The notes beneath the pieces are model-generated. The model searched no databases and was not told the origin of the DNA. It saw nothing but the letters and a program-made list of their open reading frames with translations. Shown one piece after another: positions 40,501 to 53,600 of a stretch of 64,000 nucleotides of DNA. Position numbers and translations under genes: made by a program. Origin of the DNA: Eopsaltria australis (taxonomy: Eukaryota > Chordata > Aves > Passeriformes > Petroicidae); NCBI GenBank assembly GCA_034509425.1, contig JAVTVJ010000001.1:10621501-10685500 (forward strand). Reading direction: 5' to 3'. Each line of letters begins with the position of its first letter. The first letter of the stretch is position 1.

Positions 40501-43500
40501 TCAGAGCTCTGGAAGCAAATGATGACTAAAAACATGTTCAGTCAGCCTCAGGCAAGCACCTGCAGAAGAGGCTGTCAAAACCAGATCTATCAGAGAGCTC
40601 TCTGATAAATGATAAACCTGTCTATTGTCTGATGGTGTAAATCTCTTACTTAAGGTTACTTGATGTGTGCTAATGCACCTGGCAAATACTATGTGGTGCC
40701 TTTAGCAATTTATAGCTTAGGGTTTTTTTGGGATTTTTTTAAAATTTGATTTTATTTACTATGTTTCAGAATTGACCATTGATGACAATCTGGCTAAACA
40801 TACCATGCATTTAAAATGCAATTAACTGTCCAATTTTAAAAGTTTTGCAACCTTATTGGATCCAAGGAATATTCACTTTTTCACTTCTCATCTCAGTATG
40901 CTTGCACTTCAAACAGAACTTTCACAGCAAAAGCAACCATACTCTTTTAGGTATGTGCTTAAAATCTTAAATTTTTTTATATTATTTTTGCAGCTTTTTT
41001 CTGAATTCCTATCAAAGGCTTGTTTCACTGTTTTCTCTTACCTCTTATCCAGAGTAATAGTGTTAAACATCTTCGATTCCAGTAAAAAAGAAAGACTTGG
41101 GATATGCCCAGTGTAAGGGAAAAGACCTCAATCGTATATTCCTCGCTATGAAGGAAGTACTGGTGGTTTTGACAAAAAGCCCACTTCTACTGCCTGGGGC
41201 TCCCCAAGGCTATGAGCAGTGTGCCTCTGAAGTCCAGGATCTGAATGAGAACTGGAATACTCAGTTTATTAAAAGAGACAATGCTGTGAGACAGACCACC
41301 AAGCTCTCAATATGAGAACAGAAAAGAAGATCATTATATTCCTATGGTAGCAGAGTTTGGGCTTTGGGATTTTTTTTTTCTCTCTCTCTCTCTCTCTTTT
41401 CCCTCCTTTTCTTCTTCCCTCCCCTGCTTGACTCTTCTTACAAGCTTTTACTGTACCTGTTTGTGTATGGGCAAGGGCACTCCCGGCAGGAACCCCGAGT
41501 GGCATCTCCAAAATAACCATCTTTACAGTGCTCACATTTCTCGCCAGCAGTATTATACTGACAGTCCTTGAAAAGGAAACAAGCAAGACAGTTAGCAGTG
41601 CTTTATCACTCAATATCACTTTACTGTTATTTAAAAAAAATACAGCTAATTTACTCAGAGAATATGTTCTTTTCCTTCCACATAATCAAGCATTTATTGC
41701 CAAACTGCCTTCACAACCAGGATAGAACAGTTTCAATTTTCTAAGTGTAGAAAGCACGATTTCCTCCCTCCTGTGGAAAACCAAGTTGAATTCAACATAT
41801 TTTTAAAGAAACTCAATCAGATGCACAGTTAGTAAAGGAGCATTCCATTAATGCACTCTCTCTGTCTTGATATTACGATAAAAAATCACAACATTTATAT
41901 GAAACTTTAAATTTTGCATCTTAACACTAATTAGAAGGCAGATACAATCTAAAAGCATGCAATCAATTGAGCCCAAGTACATTCCTTTAAAAATCTCATT
42001 GAACAAATGCAAAAATTGTTTCTCTTAGTAGATTCAGATCAGAGCTGAGTTTCATGTAGTTTCTCCAGTGTATGTGTTACTTGTCTTTTTCTGTAGTAAC
42101 TGTAATAAATAATGGAAAGCAAGAGCTAAGAATACAATTGAAACTGATTCAGTTCAACCACTTTTTCCATGAATCTTGGTTTACAAACTTCTTAATTCTA
42201 GTACTGTCTAATTGTCACACATTTATATTTTATGGAGACAGAATGAGGAAGTTGCCTTTGCATTACCTAAAGCATTGCTAATTTAAAATAGAAATTGTTC
42301 AAACACATAAGCAGCATAAAATTTCATAAGCAGACATAAAAAAAATTCCAAATGACCAACAGTCAAGAGGCATTCACACTCCCAAGTTATACAACTGTTT
42401 GTCTCCTGTGCAATGGACTGATCAAATGTCCCACAGAGCTGAAGGCTTACTAACAGATCAAAAGATAGAAAAAAGAAAGTGGGAAATCAACTGGAAGCAG
42501 TCACTGAGCAAACTGCTTCCATTTCAGGGACCTTCATGGATCAGGGCTACGTTTGAAGCCCCTACTACAACGACTGGCAGAAGAGGGGCATTCTCTGCTA
42601 CAAAAGAGAAATACTTCTGTCTCTCCCATCTTCTCTAAAACTCCATTCTCCTTCACATTTCTTCACACCAGATTCACTCAACCACAAGCTCTTCCCTCAG
42701 GCAGTAGCCCCTAATTTGTTTTCATTTTGGTTAAAGACCTAAATATGTGGCTCACTGATAAAAGGTTTTGGGAAAGAACAGGAGAAGCTCCATTTCCCAT
42801 ATGAGCCATTTGACATGAAGTTAAACAACAAGTATCACAAAAGCACTATATTTGCAAGACAAACCATTTTAAAATGCAGCTTCTATAAAAGCTGGTGCTT
42901 ATGTTCCTACAAAAACCTAATGGAAAATTCAGACTGTTTCTGAAAAATTACTGTCAATTTTTATAGTCCTGAACATTAAATTCTACTGCAGAAAAAGAGA
43001 TGCATTTAAAATATATGTGCTGGTTTCATCTTAGAGCAACTTCCTCCCACCCCCCAAATTCATCTCCTGGCTTTTTCTTTTGCTCACTCTGTCTATATAA
43101 ACTCAAGCAATTCTGTAATTGCAAACAAAATTTCAGCTATTTCACATGTAAGCCACTCTAAATGTGCCATGCTGCTCTTCTAACTACATGGCATATAAGG
43201 CTTGGAGCTCCCTAAGCACAGTGCAATGAAGCCAGACCAGCAACTCCCTCATGGGACTTCCTTCAAGTTTTACAGGGTCAGAGACACTCCCGGGGCCACA
43301 GCATCTCTGAACTGTTAAGTATTGCAAACCCTACAGGAAAACTTGCAGCTGACTCCACATGCACCCGTATGGCACAAGGAGGTCAGAGCAGAGTGTGTCA
43401 GGGCCACAGCAGAACCACCAGGGTTACATCAAACACGTTGGGGCTCTGTGACATGAAGCAACAAGCCATGGGATGAGCAAGTCTCAGCACCACGCTGCTG

Positions 43501-46500
43501 CTGAGGGAATGTGCCTTCCAGGAGGAAGGGCAGGGACCACAAGGACACAAAGCCTGATTAATGGCAGAAAAATGCCTTTTCCCTACACATGAGAACCAGT
43601 CTTTTTCAGTCTTTCCCACCTCCTCCTGCCCCCTCATTGTCCCCCGTTTCCAGCAGTGTGGCAGTGAAATCCTCTCCTTCCAGCAAGCAGCAGCAGGACA
43701 GTGACTGCCTGAGCCAGGGAGGGCTGTGCTGCTGCACAGGGGAAGGAGCCAGCCTGGGCTTAGCCCCACTCACAAAGCCTCCTCTGAAGGCTGTCGCTGG
43801 AGAGACACTGACAGAGTGTACACGTACATGTACATGTGTCTGGGGCTCCAGGGGAGGAGCAGGAAGCCAAGTGAACAAGCTTTACACTTTGGATGTGGAA
43901 CTTCGTGGCTCCATAGTGGGAAGCCTCCTTGTCTTCCCTGCACCATGTCAGGTCTTTGTCCGATGGTTACTCTACAGAGAGACAAACTCACTTTTGGTTA
44001 GGGAGAGGTTCGTGATGGAAATAAAGGCCCTCAGGGCTTTCATTTTTCACCACATTATTCTGGATGACTTTGCTTGCCTGGAACCAGGGGCTGATTCAGC
44101 TCTACCTATCTGAAAGCTAATCCAGCTGTGAGAAGGATAAAGAAAAACCTAGATCACATACTTCATGAGGTGAAAGTAAAATTTGCCTTCGTAATTCTAA
44201 TCTGAAGTGAAACTTCCTGATCTTTCTTGCTGTGCTGCAGCACTTTCCTGTCATGGCCTGCCCTGCCCCTCCAAAGCAGCAGCCTGTAAGTCATCTCCCA
44301 GAATGTGCTGAATTGGTTTATAGTTTCCAATAAAGCAACATGGTTGGTTGAAACAAAGTCGGGGAGAATGACATAATGCGCAGGAATGCACCGCAGGCAG
44401 AATGGATGCACTGCGAACAAGGAAGAAGTAACAGAAAAGAAAGACCATGAAAGGTGATGGCAAGGCTCTTGTTTACACAGTAAATGAAAAATTAGACAAG
44501 TTTTGAAGGGGGAATTTTTCAGGACAAACTATTCAAAGAAGCATCGTGGATATAAACTGGAGAAGCACAGTCAGCCAAGTGTCACACTTCCATTGCTAAG
44601 GGCTGATCCACTCCCATGGGGCTGCTTTGAGTTTAATACAGTGTGCCAGGGAGCAAAACCTACCCCAACACATCTTCTATAATAGAAGCTGAAATTTTCT
44701 AATTAATCCAACTTCTCTTAACTTTATTTCATCTTATTTAATTCAATATTTTTATACCCATCTAGCTGTAGACTATGGTTAGTGGAGATATAGTAAAGCT
44801 GATTTAAACAAGAGATTCTGCAAAGACAGTGCTATGCATGAATGTGCTGTTTGTCAGCATTATAAAAACATACCCTAGTGCACTTGTATAAAGCTCAGGA
44901 CAGCATATGCCAGGATAAGACCCACATTTATTATAAATAACTATAAACATTTCCTTATGTACAAGTTTAGCGACTTTTTTGTAACCAGGAGCTTACAAAA
45001 ATTACAGGGGAAAGAAAACAATGAAGACAGACATACAAATTATTCCAATCATCCACAGTTACATTAAAGGTACATTTAAGTGCATGGATCTTATGCTCAT
45101 TAACAATACAAAATTTAGAGAATGAGATATACAAGGATTATTTTTAGTTGCTTGGAATTTAACAACACTGTATGGTCCATACTGCAGCAAGATAAATGTT
45201 TTTTCTCCTTTTCTTCCTATTAATTTATTGAATGTTACTAATTACTTACAATACATTTTCCTGTACCATCCTGACATCTATTTGAATTTCCATTGCAGTT
45301 GCAGGGCACACAGCGTCCAGCAAATAATCCTCTATTCTCACGATAAAATCCAGTGCTGCATTCCTGGACAGCAAGAAGAAAGAAAAAAATTGGTGAGTGT
45401 TGTTAGAAAGTTTTACATGTTATAGGAAGTGTATTTTGAAAATGTTTGCCATTTCCAAGGAGTAGTGAAGGTGTACGCTGCCTTTCAAGCTCTCCTAAGC
45501 TCATAATGTAAAGTTTTTTAATGCAGTAAACTGCAAGGAATGGAGATGAAGAAGTTTCATTTGAACTCTGTGCTTTAGACACTTTGGCAATGATGATTTA
45601 ATCATTTTGACTCTAACCTCAGAGAAAAACATGTTTCCTGTGGCTATTTACAAAGGTGAGGCATATGATTTCTAAACCACAGAAAAATATTTGAGTAGGG
45701 GAACACTGTAGTGTGAATCTAAAGAACATCTGGAAATCTCACATACTAATTAGTGGTTATGTCTTGATATTAATTTCACTACAGTGTATTCCTTGGAAAC
45801 AATTCTGGATACCTTTTACATACATTCATCACGACTTCCACAGCTCAGTCTACCAAGAGCTACAGCCACACCTAGACATAGCTAGGTGATGTAACGAAAC
45901 ATACAGTGGTCTAATTTCTAAGTACAGGCTTGCCCTGGAGACCGGGAAAGCATGAGAAGAATGTTCCAGCTACTGAGGGCACAGGAGCAGAAGCACAGCC
46001 TGTCAAATCACAGTTGGATTTAAACAGGGAGCTGAACCAGAGGGACATTTGGAATGAAGCAAGAAACATCAAGTTTGTTTGCCTACAGCAGGGAGGTAGT
46101 AACTAATATGTTAAAACCAGGTTCTTGCTTGGCATGGCCAGGGAAAGCGCAAGGAATTCCTCCTGGGCATGAAGCCCTCCTGCACACAGAACAAAAATTC
46201 ACACCCACCTTCTCCTGACATACTCCTAGCACACCAACAACACTAAAAATGACAGGACATCAGTCTGTCCTTTCTGTTCTGTAGCTCTTTTTCCCTAGGA
46301 ACTAAGCTGGTGTGGTGCAAGGAGGATCAAAGGCTTACGGAAGCAGGGAGAAAGCTGTGCAACCCACGAAGCCAGCACCTCCCAGGTTCCTGCCTCCAGC
46401 AATGTTCTTGTGAGCTGTACCTGTGCCTTGCCTCTGCCTCACAGGCAGGGGCTGGCCCCAACAACATGCAGAAAACAAGAGACAGTTGAACTCTAAAGCC

Positions 46501-47625
46501 GTAAATCTTTTCTCACAGTAAGTGCACCACCAAGACTGATGGGACCAATCTGAAGAGCAAAGGGTCTGTGGGATTGTGTCACAAATCACATTGCAGTGAT
46601 TCTCCAGTGGTTGGAGATATAACTATTTATGCAGAGGTGGGATTAATCGGAGAATTTTTCAATGATAGAACTACCAGAGGAAAAAAGCCACTGATCTCTT
46701 AAAATGCAGATCCCAAAAGGAATACTGAGTTACTGCTGTTGAAAAAACAATGGCCACTGGCACCTTTGCCTTCTCTACATGTAGGATAATTGAAAAAAAA
46801 AAAAAAGTATGCAGAATACTAATACCATCAACAGCTTTGAATACTGACTTCAGTGTGAGCAAGGACTAAATTTAGAACAGACAGTTGAAGTTTTTCAGAT
46901 ACATTTTTTAAAGGGTGAATATTTTCCCTGAACAACAGGGAGCCAACATACGCAGCTTCAGAAGAAACCAGGGCCTGAAATACATTAAACAGCATGACTA
47001 AGTAAAATATATGCTCTAATTCATATAAATTTTATTTACTTAAAGTCTCATTTTGGAGAAAAAAAATAAAACATACATTTTAAAAACACATCTAATTACA
47101 TTTGGAAAAAAAATCTGTACAGCCTTTTGTTTTTCTATTTATGCTGTCTTAAAATGACACATTTGGAGTACGTGGGCACTTTGTTTTTGAAGCAGCATTT
47201 GTGATTCCACACAAATGATAAATTGATTCCACATAAAGATAAAGCTCTAGGCACTTTCAAATGCTTTTTAGGATCATTGTTTTCAAGTAAACAACAATTT
47301 AAAAGAAACCTCTTGTGCACAGTTTTGTTAGTAAAGACTGAGACAAAAATTAATATTGTCATTACTTCCACATTAAGTAATGTATAAGTTGTTACCAAAT
47401 CAGTTAATTTAAAAACAAAGTGAAAGAAAGAAGCAAGCGAGGAAGAGAAAATGAGCAAATTACCTCTCTTGGATAAAAATCCATTTGAACTTGCCACTGA
47501 CTCCTCTCCTGCAGGTGGGGATAGGAGAGCCTCTGCTGCATACCTTGTGCTAAATAATGCCCAAGGGACACTAAAGTGACAACCAGCCATCCTACACTTC
47601 TTGGCCTCTGTGCTTGGGCCATCAT
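10450..47625 (-). CDS. LAMA3: LAMA3 short isoform (alpha-3A), complete coding span
   Basis: Short laminin alpha-3 chain, the main epithelial form in laminin-332. It uses its own first exon (47464-47625) spliced in phase 0 to the shared exon 45250-45363. Summing exons gives 5137 coding bases, or 5136 if the one extra base near 21602 is ignored, i.e. 1711 residues plus stop; human alpha-3A is about 1724 residues by my recollection. Approximate residue layout: signal peptide 1-28, LE modules 55-200, coiled coil 205-772, LG1 773-980, LG2 980-1151, LG3 1151-1320, spacer 1320-1385, LG4 1386-1540, LG5 1541-1711. The 38-exon count matches the human alpha-3A transcript as I recall it. The protein is secreted and assembled in the ER through the coiled coil, with the double CDSC-type cysteine motif at its N-terminal end. 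As written, the sequence would terminate early at 21528. Confidence 0.95.
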
Positions 47626-50600
47626 TTTACTTTGGCTCCCCCGTGAACATTCGCCGCTCTCCCTTTGGTGCTCACCGTTCCTTCTCTTATTACGCCCCCT
47701 TCTTCTGCAGCTTCTGACTCAGATTAATGAGGTTCTGTGCCGGGACGGGCCCCACCTTTAAACTTTATCCGTGAGTCAAGTCACTCAGCACACAGTACTG
47801 CTCCTGAGGTTAACAAATAACCCCGCCGTTCCAGCAGTTCAATATATACCTAAGTCAGGGTGTGGCAGGCATCACCTCCTCCCCACCTAAGGCAGCCAGA
47901 CAGAGCTGGGTGATTAGAGCAGTAAATCACTGCCTGAGTAATGCTGCATAAACATACGGGGCTTACGAACTGCGCCGTAAATGTCTTGATCATTTCCTTT
48001 GGCTTTGTATTTTCACCAGGTTGCACAAAAAAACCACCACCAGCTTAGTTTAACCAAGGCAGTATGTTGAAAGCAATAGGATGGCAGCAGAATTTTCAGT
48101 CAATGCTCATCAATTTGCACAGAGCAACAGAAGTGTGAAAAAAACCAAAAATATTTCCAAAAGGGTTATTCTGCAGATGATGAATTAGCTGTCCTGAGCA
48201 GTGGATGCACACATGAAATGTAAGCCAACCATACATGGTTTTGCTCAGTCTCTCTGCAGCTGCTCCAGCCTAGATATTATTGATTCATTCTCAATTCAAA
48301 AAGCTTTTGCAAGGCTAGTATAGCAATTGCTACTTTATGGTAATGCTCAACCATTTTCTGAGAGTAATTCCTCATATTTTGTGCACTTTGTACGCTGCTT
48401 ATCTCTCTGGTGCTGCATTGGGTGCTTATATACAACAACAGCCAAGCTCTAAGCTAAGAAAAGCCACAACCAAAAGAATTACAGCTACAGGAACTGCATC
48501 AGGGACAGGATATACAGCTGTATTGCCAGTGTTCAGCTAATAGTATTACTTTGCAAAGCCTACAGTATCTTTCAGAAACACATCTCCAAATATTTTTTGC
48601 AAATATGTTCATTTCAGATTTCACATGTTTTTCTACACAAATAGTATGCTGAATTATCTGGATTCAGGCTACTTCCCTTGCACCCTGCTAAAATAAGAAA
48701 CACCAGGAATCTTCTCTACAGTGTATAGTCTCACAGACTTTGATTAAGTCAATTCTGACCTTCTCTCCATTAAAGTAAGAGATTATTCAGCCTCTCAGAG
48801 GGCATCACAGAAGAATACCTCATTATAGTGCCTTACATATGCAAAATTACGTTTGCAGCTCCATAAAAGCAATCACGAGTCGAATAACCCCACAGCGCTT
48901 CTCAGACAGTGAAAGCACTTGAGCCATTGAAAGTGCACAGGCTTACAGGAAGCACATTTAATTGCTTTAATAACCATCTTGCTCCTCTAACTAACCCAGT
49001 ATGTATAGCTGTAGGCAAAAGATAATGGCACGGTATGGAGGTGAGCGTTTCCTACCTGGCATGAGTCACCGGCGTACTCAGGAGGGCAGGCGCACATCTC
49101 CACAGCGTGCGCAACGCTCCCGCTGCCCTCGCTGGTGGCTTCCTCCAGCCCCACCTCTCCAAGAGTCAGGCGTTGGGTCTCCGTGAAGTAAAGGGCCCGG
49201 ATGAGCAAGCCATCCAGCCTGGACAGGATTGCCATCAGTTCTTCTCGGGATACCAGCGCATCACTGCTGGCGTGCCTGAAGTTGCCCTGCACATTGAGGG
49301 TACAAAATGAGCACAGAGCTGCAGCTGCTCAAAAAGAGTAACTTCAAAGAAGACCAGCAGACAGAAAAAGGGAGAAAACACCCATGGAACAGGCTTGTCT
49401 AGTGCCAGTTGGTGTGGGGTGAAATAGAGTCCAGGAGAATAGACACAGGATGGGTGGAAAAAAGAATAATGAGCATAAAGAAAGGGATGTAGCTTTTACT
49501 GTGCAAGGTAAGTATGGATTTGAGGTATTGAAAAATGAAGCCTGTAGGTTCTTCTTCAGTCATCCAAATTTCTATGAGATATCACCCACCAAACCATAAA
49601 AGGGCGAAGAAAAATGCTTTTATTTTAAAGAGTAAGAGTGAAGTCCTAGAAACCCAATCTTTCAGGGCTGCCTTCACATACTTTCTTGCTGTTAATAAAC
49701 ACAGCATTGCTGAAAACGGAATTTGGCTTGAAGAAATATCTTTTCTGCCTGCATAGGAGAGAGAAATAAATAACTGAGTTCAACTTTCTGAGCAAGTTCA
49801 AGGTAGGAATAATCCCTGCTAAATTCATCTACCTGAATGTTGGACACCCAACATTCTAAACTAGGTGCCTAGACACCAAGGAAAACAGATAACAATTCAT
49901 TCCATCCCTATTAAGCACAGTCTGCAGCTGCAATGAATCACCTTCTATTGTGGACTGATTCAGCATTACTCCACTGGCCCTGGAGGGAGTGCTAAGGGCT
50001 AAATAGGACAAGATGCCTAAGTCGGAGGTGCTAAAATTAAGTGTCATGAATCAGAACCCAGGTTCAATGTAGCAGTAAAGAGAGATAAAAAATGTTCTTT
50101 GTATTTAAATTAACAGTGTTTAAGTTTATATTCGTCACCATTACCAAGTATTTGGTGTTTCTACACATGTTCTGCACGTGTGTATTTTTATGTGCCACTG
50201 GGGGGAAAAGAGAAGGCCATTCCCTTTTCAGTTCTTACCTCAACCAGCTGCACTCGGCCATGATATTGACGATCAGGCAGTGGATTGTTGGGATCCATAT
50301 AAACTACTTCCATTTGATGGCCCTATGTGAGAATGAGGATATAGCATCACTGTTTCACTACTTGTTACAGGAAAGTGTTCAGATGCAATAAGATTTGGTG
50401 AAGCACATTAATCCTGTTGTTTGGGGCATTAAAACTAAGTAATACTAGGAAAACTGTACATCTTTTTCTCAGGAAAGTGGTATAGTGAGCACTGCATTCT
50501 AGTGCCAGCAAAGTTTTCACTCTTTTTGCCTATTAACAACTTTCTTTCCAAGTAAAACACCAAAGAATCAAACTAATGCTGATCAATTTTCACAGGAACT

Positions 50601-53600
50601 AGTTATTACTTTAGAATAAAAACAGTTTTGCATTTTGAAACACTCTCCTTTGCATCCTTGTGCACCAGCAACTATGGGTATTACGGTAGTAGTTTATGAG
50701 GTACGTTTCCCAATAAGAATCCTAGAATATTGAATCAGTATTTCTGATGGCCTGAGGAAAAAAACCACCCCCTTGAGAATTTCAACGAACAGTTAAACAT
50801 TTCAATTTTGGCCCTAAAGTGGTTAAATTTAAAAACTGTCAACCTAAATCGCATTTTTATTTCGGTCCCTTGAAGCCTTATAATTATGCTTAGTTTCATG
50901 TTGAAAAAAATTCTCATAGAAAATGAGATTAATTACACATGAAATCCAGGGCATTTTTTGCAGAGATGAGGCCATACTTGTTGACAAGTGTGCAATGCAT
51001 TAATTAATTTTTTTTCCACAGGCATATTCTACAGAGAAAATCCTGTTTTATCTTTTTACTTGCTCTCAAATCAGTTATGCTTAATAATATGTTACTTTGG
51101 CAACAGAGACAGATGTGTTGATGGCTTTGAGCAAAATACAGTAAAATCACTTTTACAGAAACACAGCAAGTTGTTTTAATAGTTAAGTACACTATAAGAG
51201 CAAAATTTGCCATAGTTGTTAAGTAACATAAAAATCACAGTATTTGTATAAGAAAAAACAGTATTTTAAAGCTTACTGTTAGTCGTATATCAGGTTTCTT
51301 ATCCAGAAGAACCATGCCCTCACTAGGTAAGCCAAAAGATTTCACTTGGTAACTTAGGAAGCCACCATATGAAGAAAGCTGTAACAAAATACACAAGACC
51401 AGAGATACTTTAACTGCACTATCGCTTGATATAATGTAAATTTGTATTCCAGTTTATCTCATCTTCTAGCACTATAAATAACACATTTACTCTTTGTTCT
51501 TTAGAAAAAATATTAAAATAGTGTTGTTTGGAAGAAGCTACTTTCTCTTTTGCTTACTGTGTGTATCTGACATAACTTTTTGAGCAGATACTGTTCTCTG
51601 AAAGGTTACCTGCACCACGGGGTTTTTTTCATACTTGGGTTCACACCACCTGTGTCATGGAGAAATCACATGTCCACATGAACACTGCTCTTCCCCTGAC
51701 TGTACAGAACAGATGTGGTGCACCACGAGCAGACATCAGACTGACAGTGAACGTGGTGGTGAACCTTGTGAACAGCCACGGATAAAAAAGAAATCAGACT
51801 AAGCATGTTTAAAGGCGGGTTTCATAGGCCAGCATTTTCTAAACTTACTGCAAACATGAACCCAATCAGAAAATCTTTCCTCCACCCTCAGGATTTCTAC
51901 TGGTATCAGCTCTGTTGTAAGCAGACTGTGGATGTAGTCTGAGCAGAAACCACAATTCTTTTGGCTCAACTGGAGGTGATCACAGGCAGCCTCAAACCCA
52001 ACCAAACACGGGGCTGCTGCCCAGAACAGATACAGACAAGTGTGTTTGAATCACCCAACAAACAAAGCACTTCCCTGGGTGCTGTGTGAGGGACTCAGTA
52101 CAAAATACACTGGCAGCAAAGGAAGCTCCAGGCATAGCCTAGATAGATTTTGTTCTAAGAAGAGCCTCAAAGGAAGGTTTGTGGGTACCAGGTGAAATCA
52201 GGCATTTTGTCATGGATGTCCCATTTTGGTTTGCATCTCTTGTCATTTGCCCTTATATCTTATGGTTTTGCCATGGAAGAACTGCTTTGTCAGGTTCTGC
52301 TCTTCTACAGGTAAGCACCAGCCTTCAAGCTACCCCTTTGCATATCCCTGATGAATTACAAACAAAATACTGACATCTCAACACTAAATTTGTTCCTTGG
52401 CTCACAAGTCCATAATTAATGCTATTCTCCTCAGCCAACTGCATTTTCAAAAGCATCATTTGAAACATTGGCTGTAGTTTGCCAACACAATCAAACCACC
52501 CTGTATAAATAAATTATTTTAAAAAAATAAGAAAATTCAAATTAGGGTTGATTTCCTGTTGAGCATGTTTCAGAACAGCACCATTTGAGAGGCTGTTAAA
52601 TTACTTCTTCAATTTTTTTTATACAGGACAATATTGGTGTTACAAACTAACCTCTGTATTCTGCAGTACAGTATTTATTTTCTAATGTCAAAAGTGGTCT
52701 GTTAAATAGAATGTTAAAACATAAAAGAAAATGAGCACAACATGATCCAAATTTCTCAATTACTCTGTACTGCTACACACTTTATATTTGATTCCCTTTT
52801 AACTTTGTAAACAAAAGACAGAGAGAGGAAAGAAAATAAACTCTGCTAAATACAAATGTTCCAGTGGAACCAGTTAAAAGGTTTCAGATAATGGAAAACA
52901 GTATTTATACCCTCATCATAATGAAAAATATCTGAAGTGCTCTTGTTCATATTTTCCAAAAGAGATGCTATCACTGGAAGCAGACCAAACCCTGACATTT
53001 TCAAAACACAATAACGTGAATAATTGGTAAATTTATCAACTTGTAAACAACTCACAGCTAGATAGCATTTTGGTGGGACTTTCATTATTGCAGTATTGCC
53101 TGTGCTAAAATAAACACTCACACACAGCACACAGCAAAAGCAGGACCCAAATTAGAACTATTTTATTTGCACTGTTGTCACTGTAAATAAAAGCAAGTCA
53201 TGGCCAGCCTAGGTAGATACTGAGACATGCAACATAAAACTCATAGCACTGATCTTAATAGCTGTGTTTCAAAAGGGTTATTGCCTGCTTTACATCTAGT
53301 TATGGAACAACAACAGTACTTTTGCTTTGACACTGCAAGTGATAATGTATGCTTTAGCATGAAATTTCTTTCAAAAATAATTTGTAGGCACTGAAACAAG
53401 AACCTTTATAATATCAACAAGAAGCACCCTATCTAAAGGTGCTGTTCACCTGAGATATATATAAATAGCTCTGAGCATAGGAAAGCAGGAGGAAAAATAC
53501 TATTCTAGTCTTTAAAATGAGGACTAGGAGAAACTTCAAAAATGGTACCATCTTTCATGCCTCGGTGTCTATACCATTTGTTTTCTCTTGTGGGTCAGTA

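Noticed and set aside
43589..44113. 174-codon plus-strand open frame, the longest in the window
   Set aside because: Low-complexity proline/serine start, no recognisable family, inside a LAMA3 intron with no splice or promoter support; overlapping frames on both strands suggest a chance result in G+C-rich DNA.
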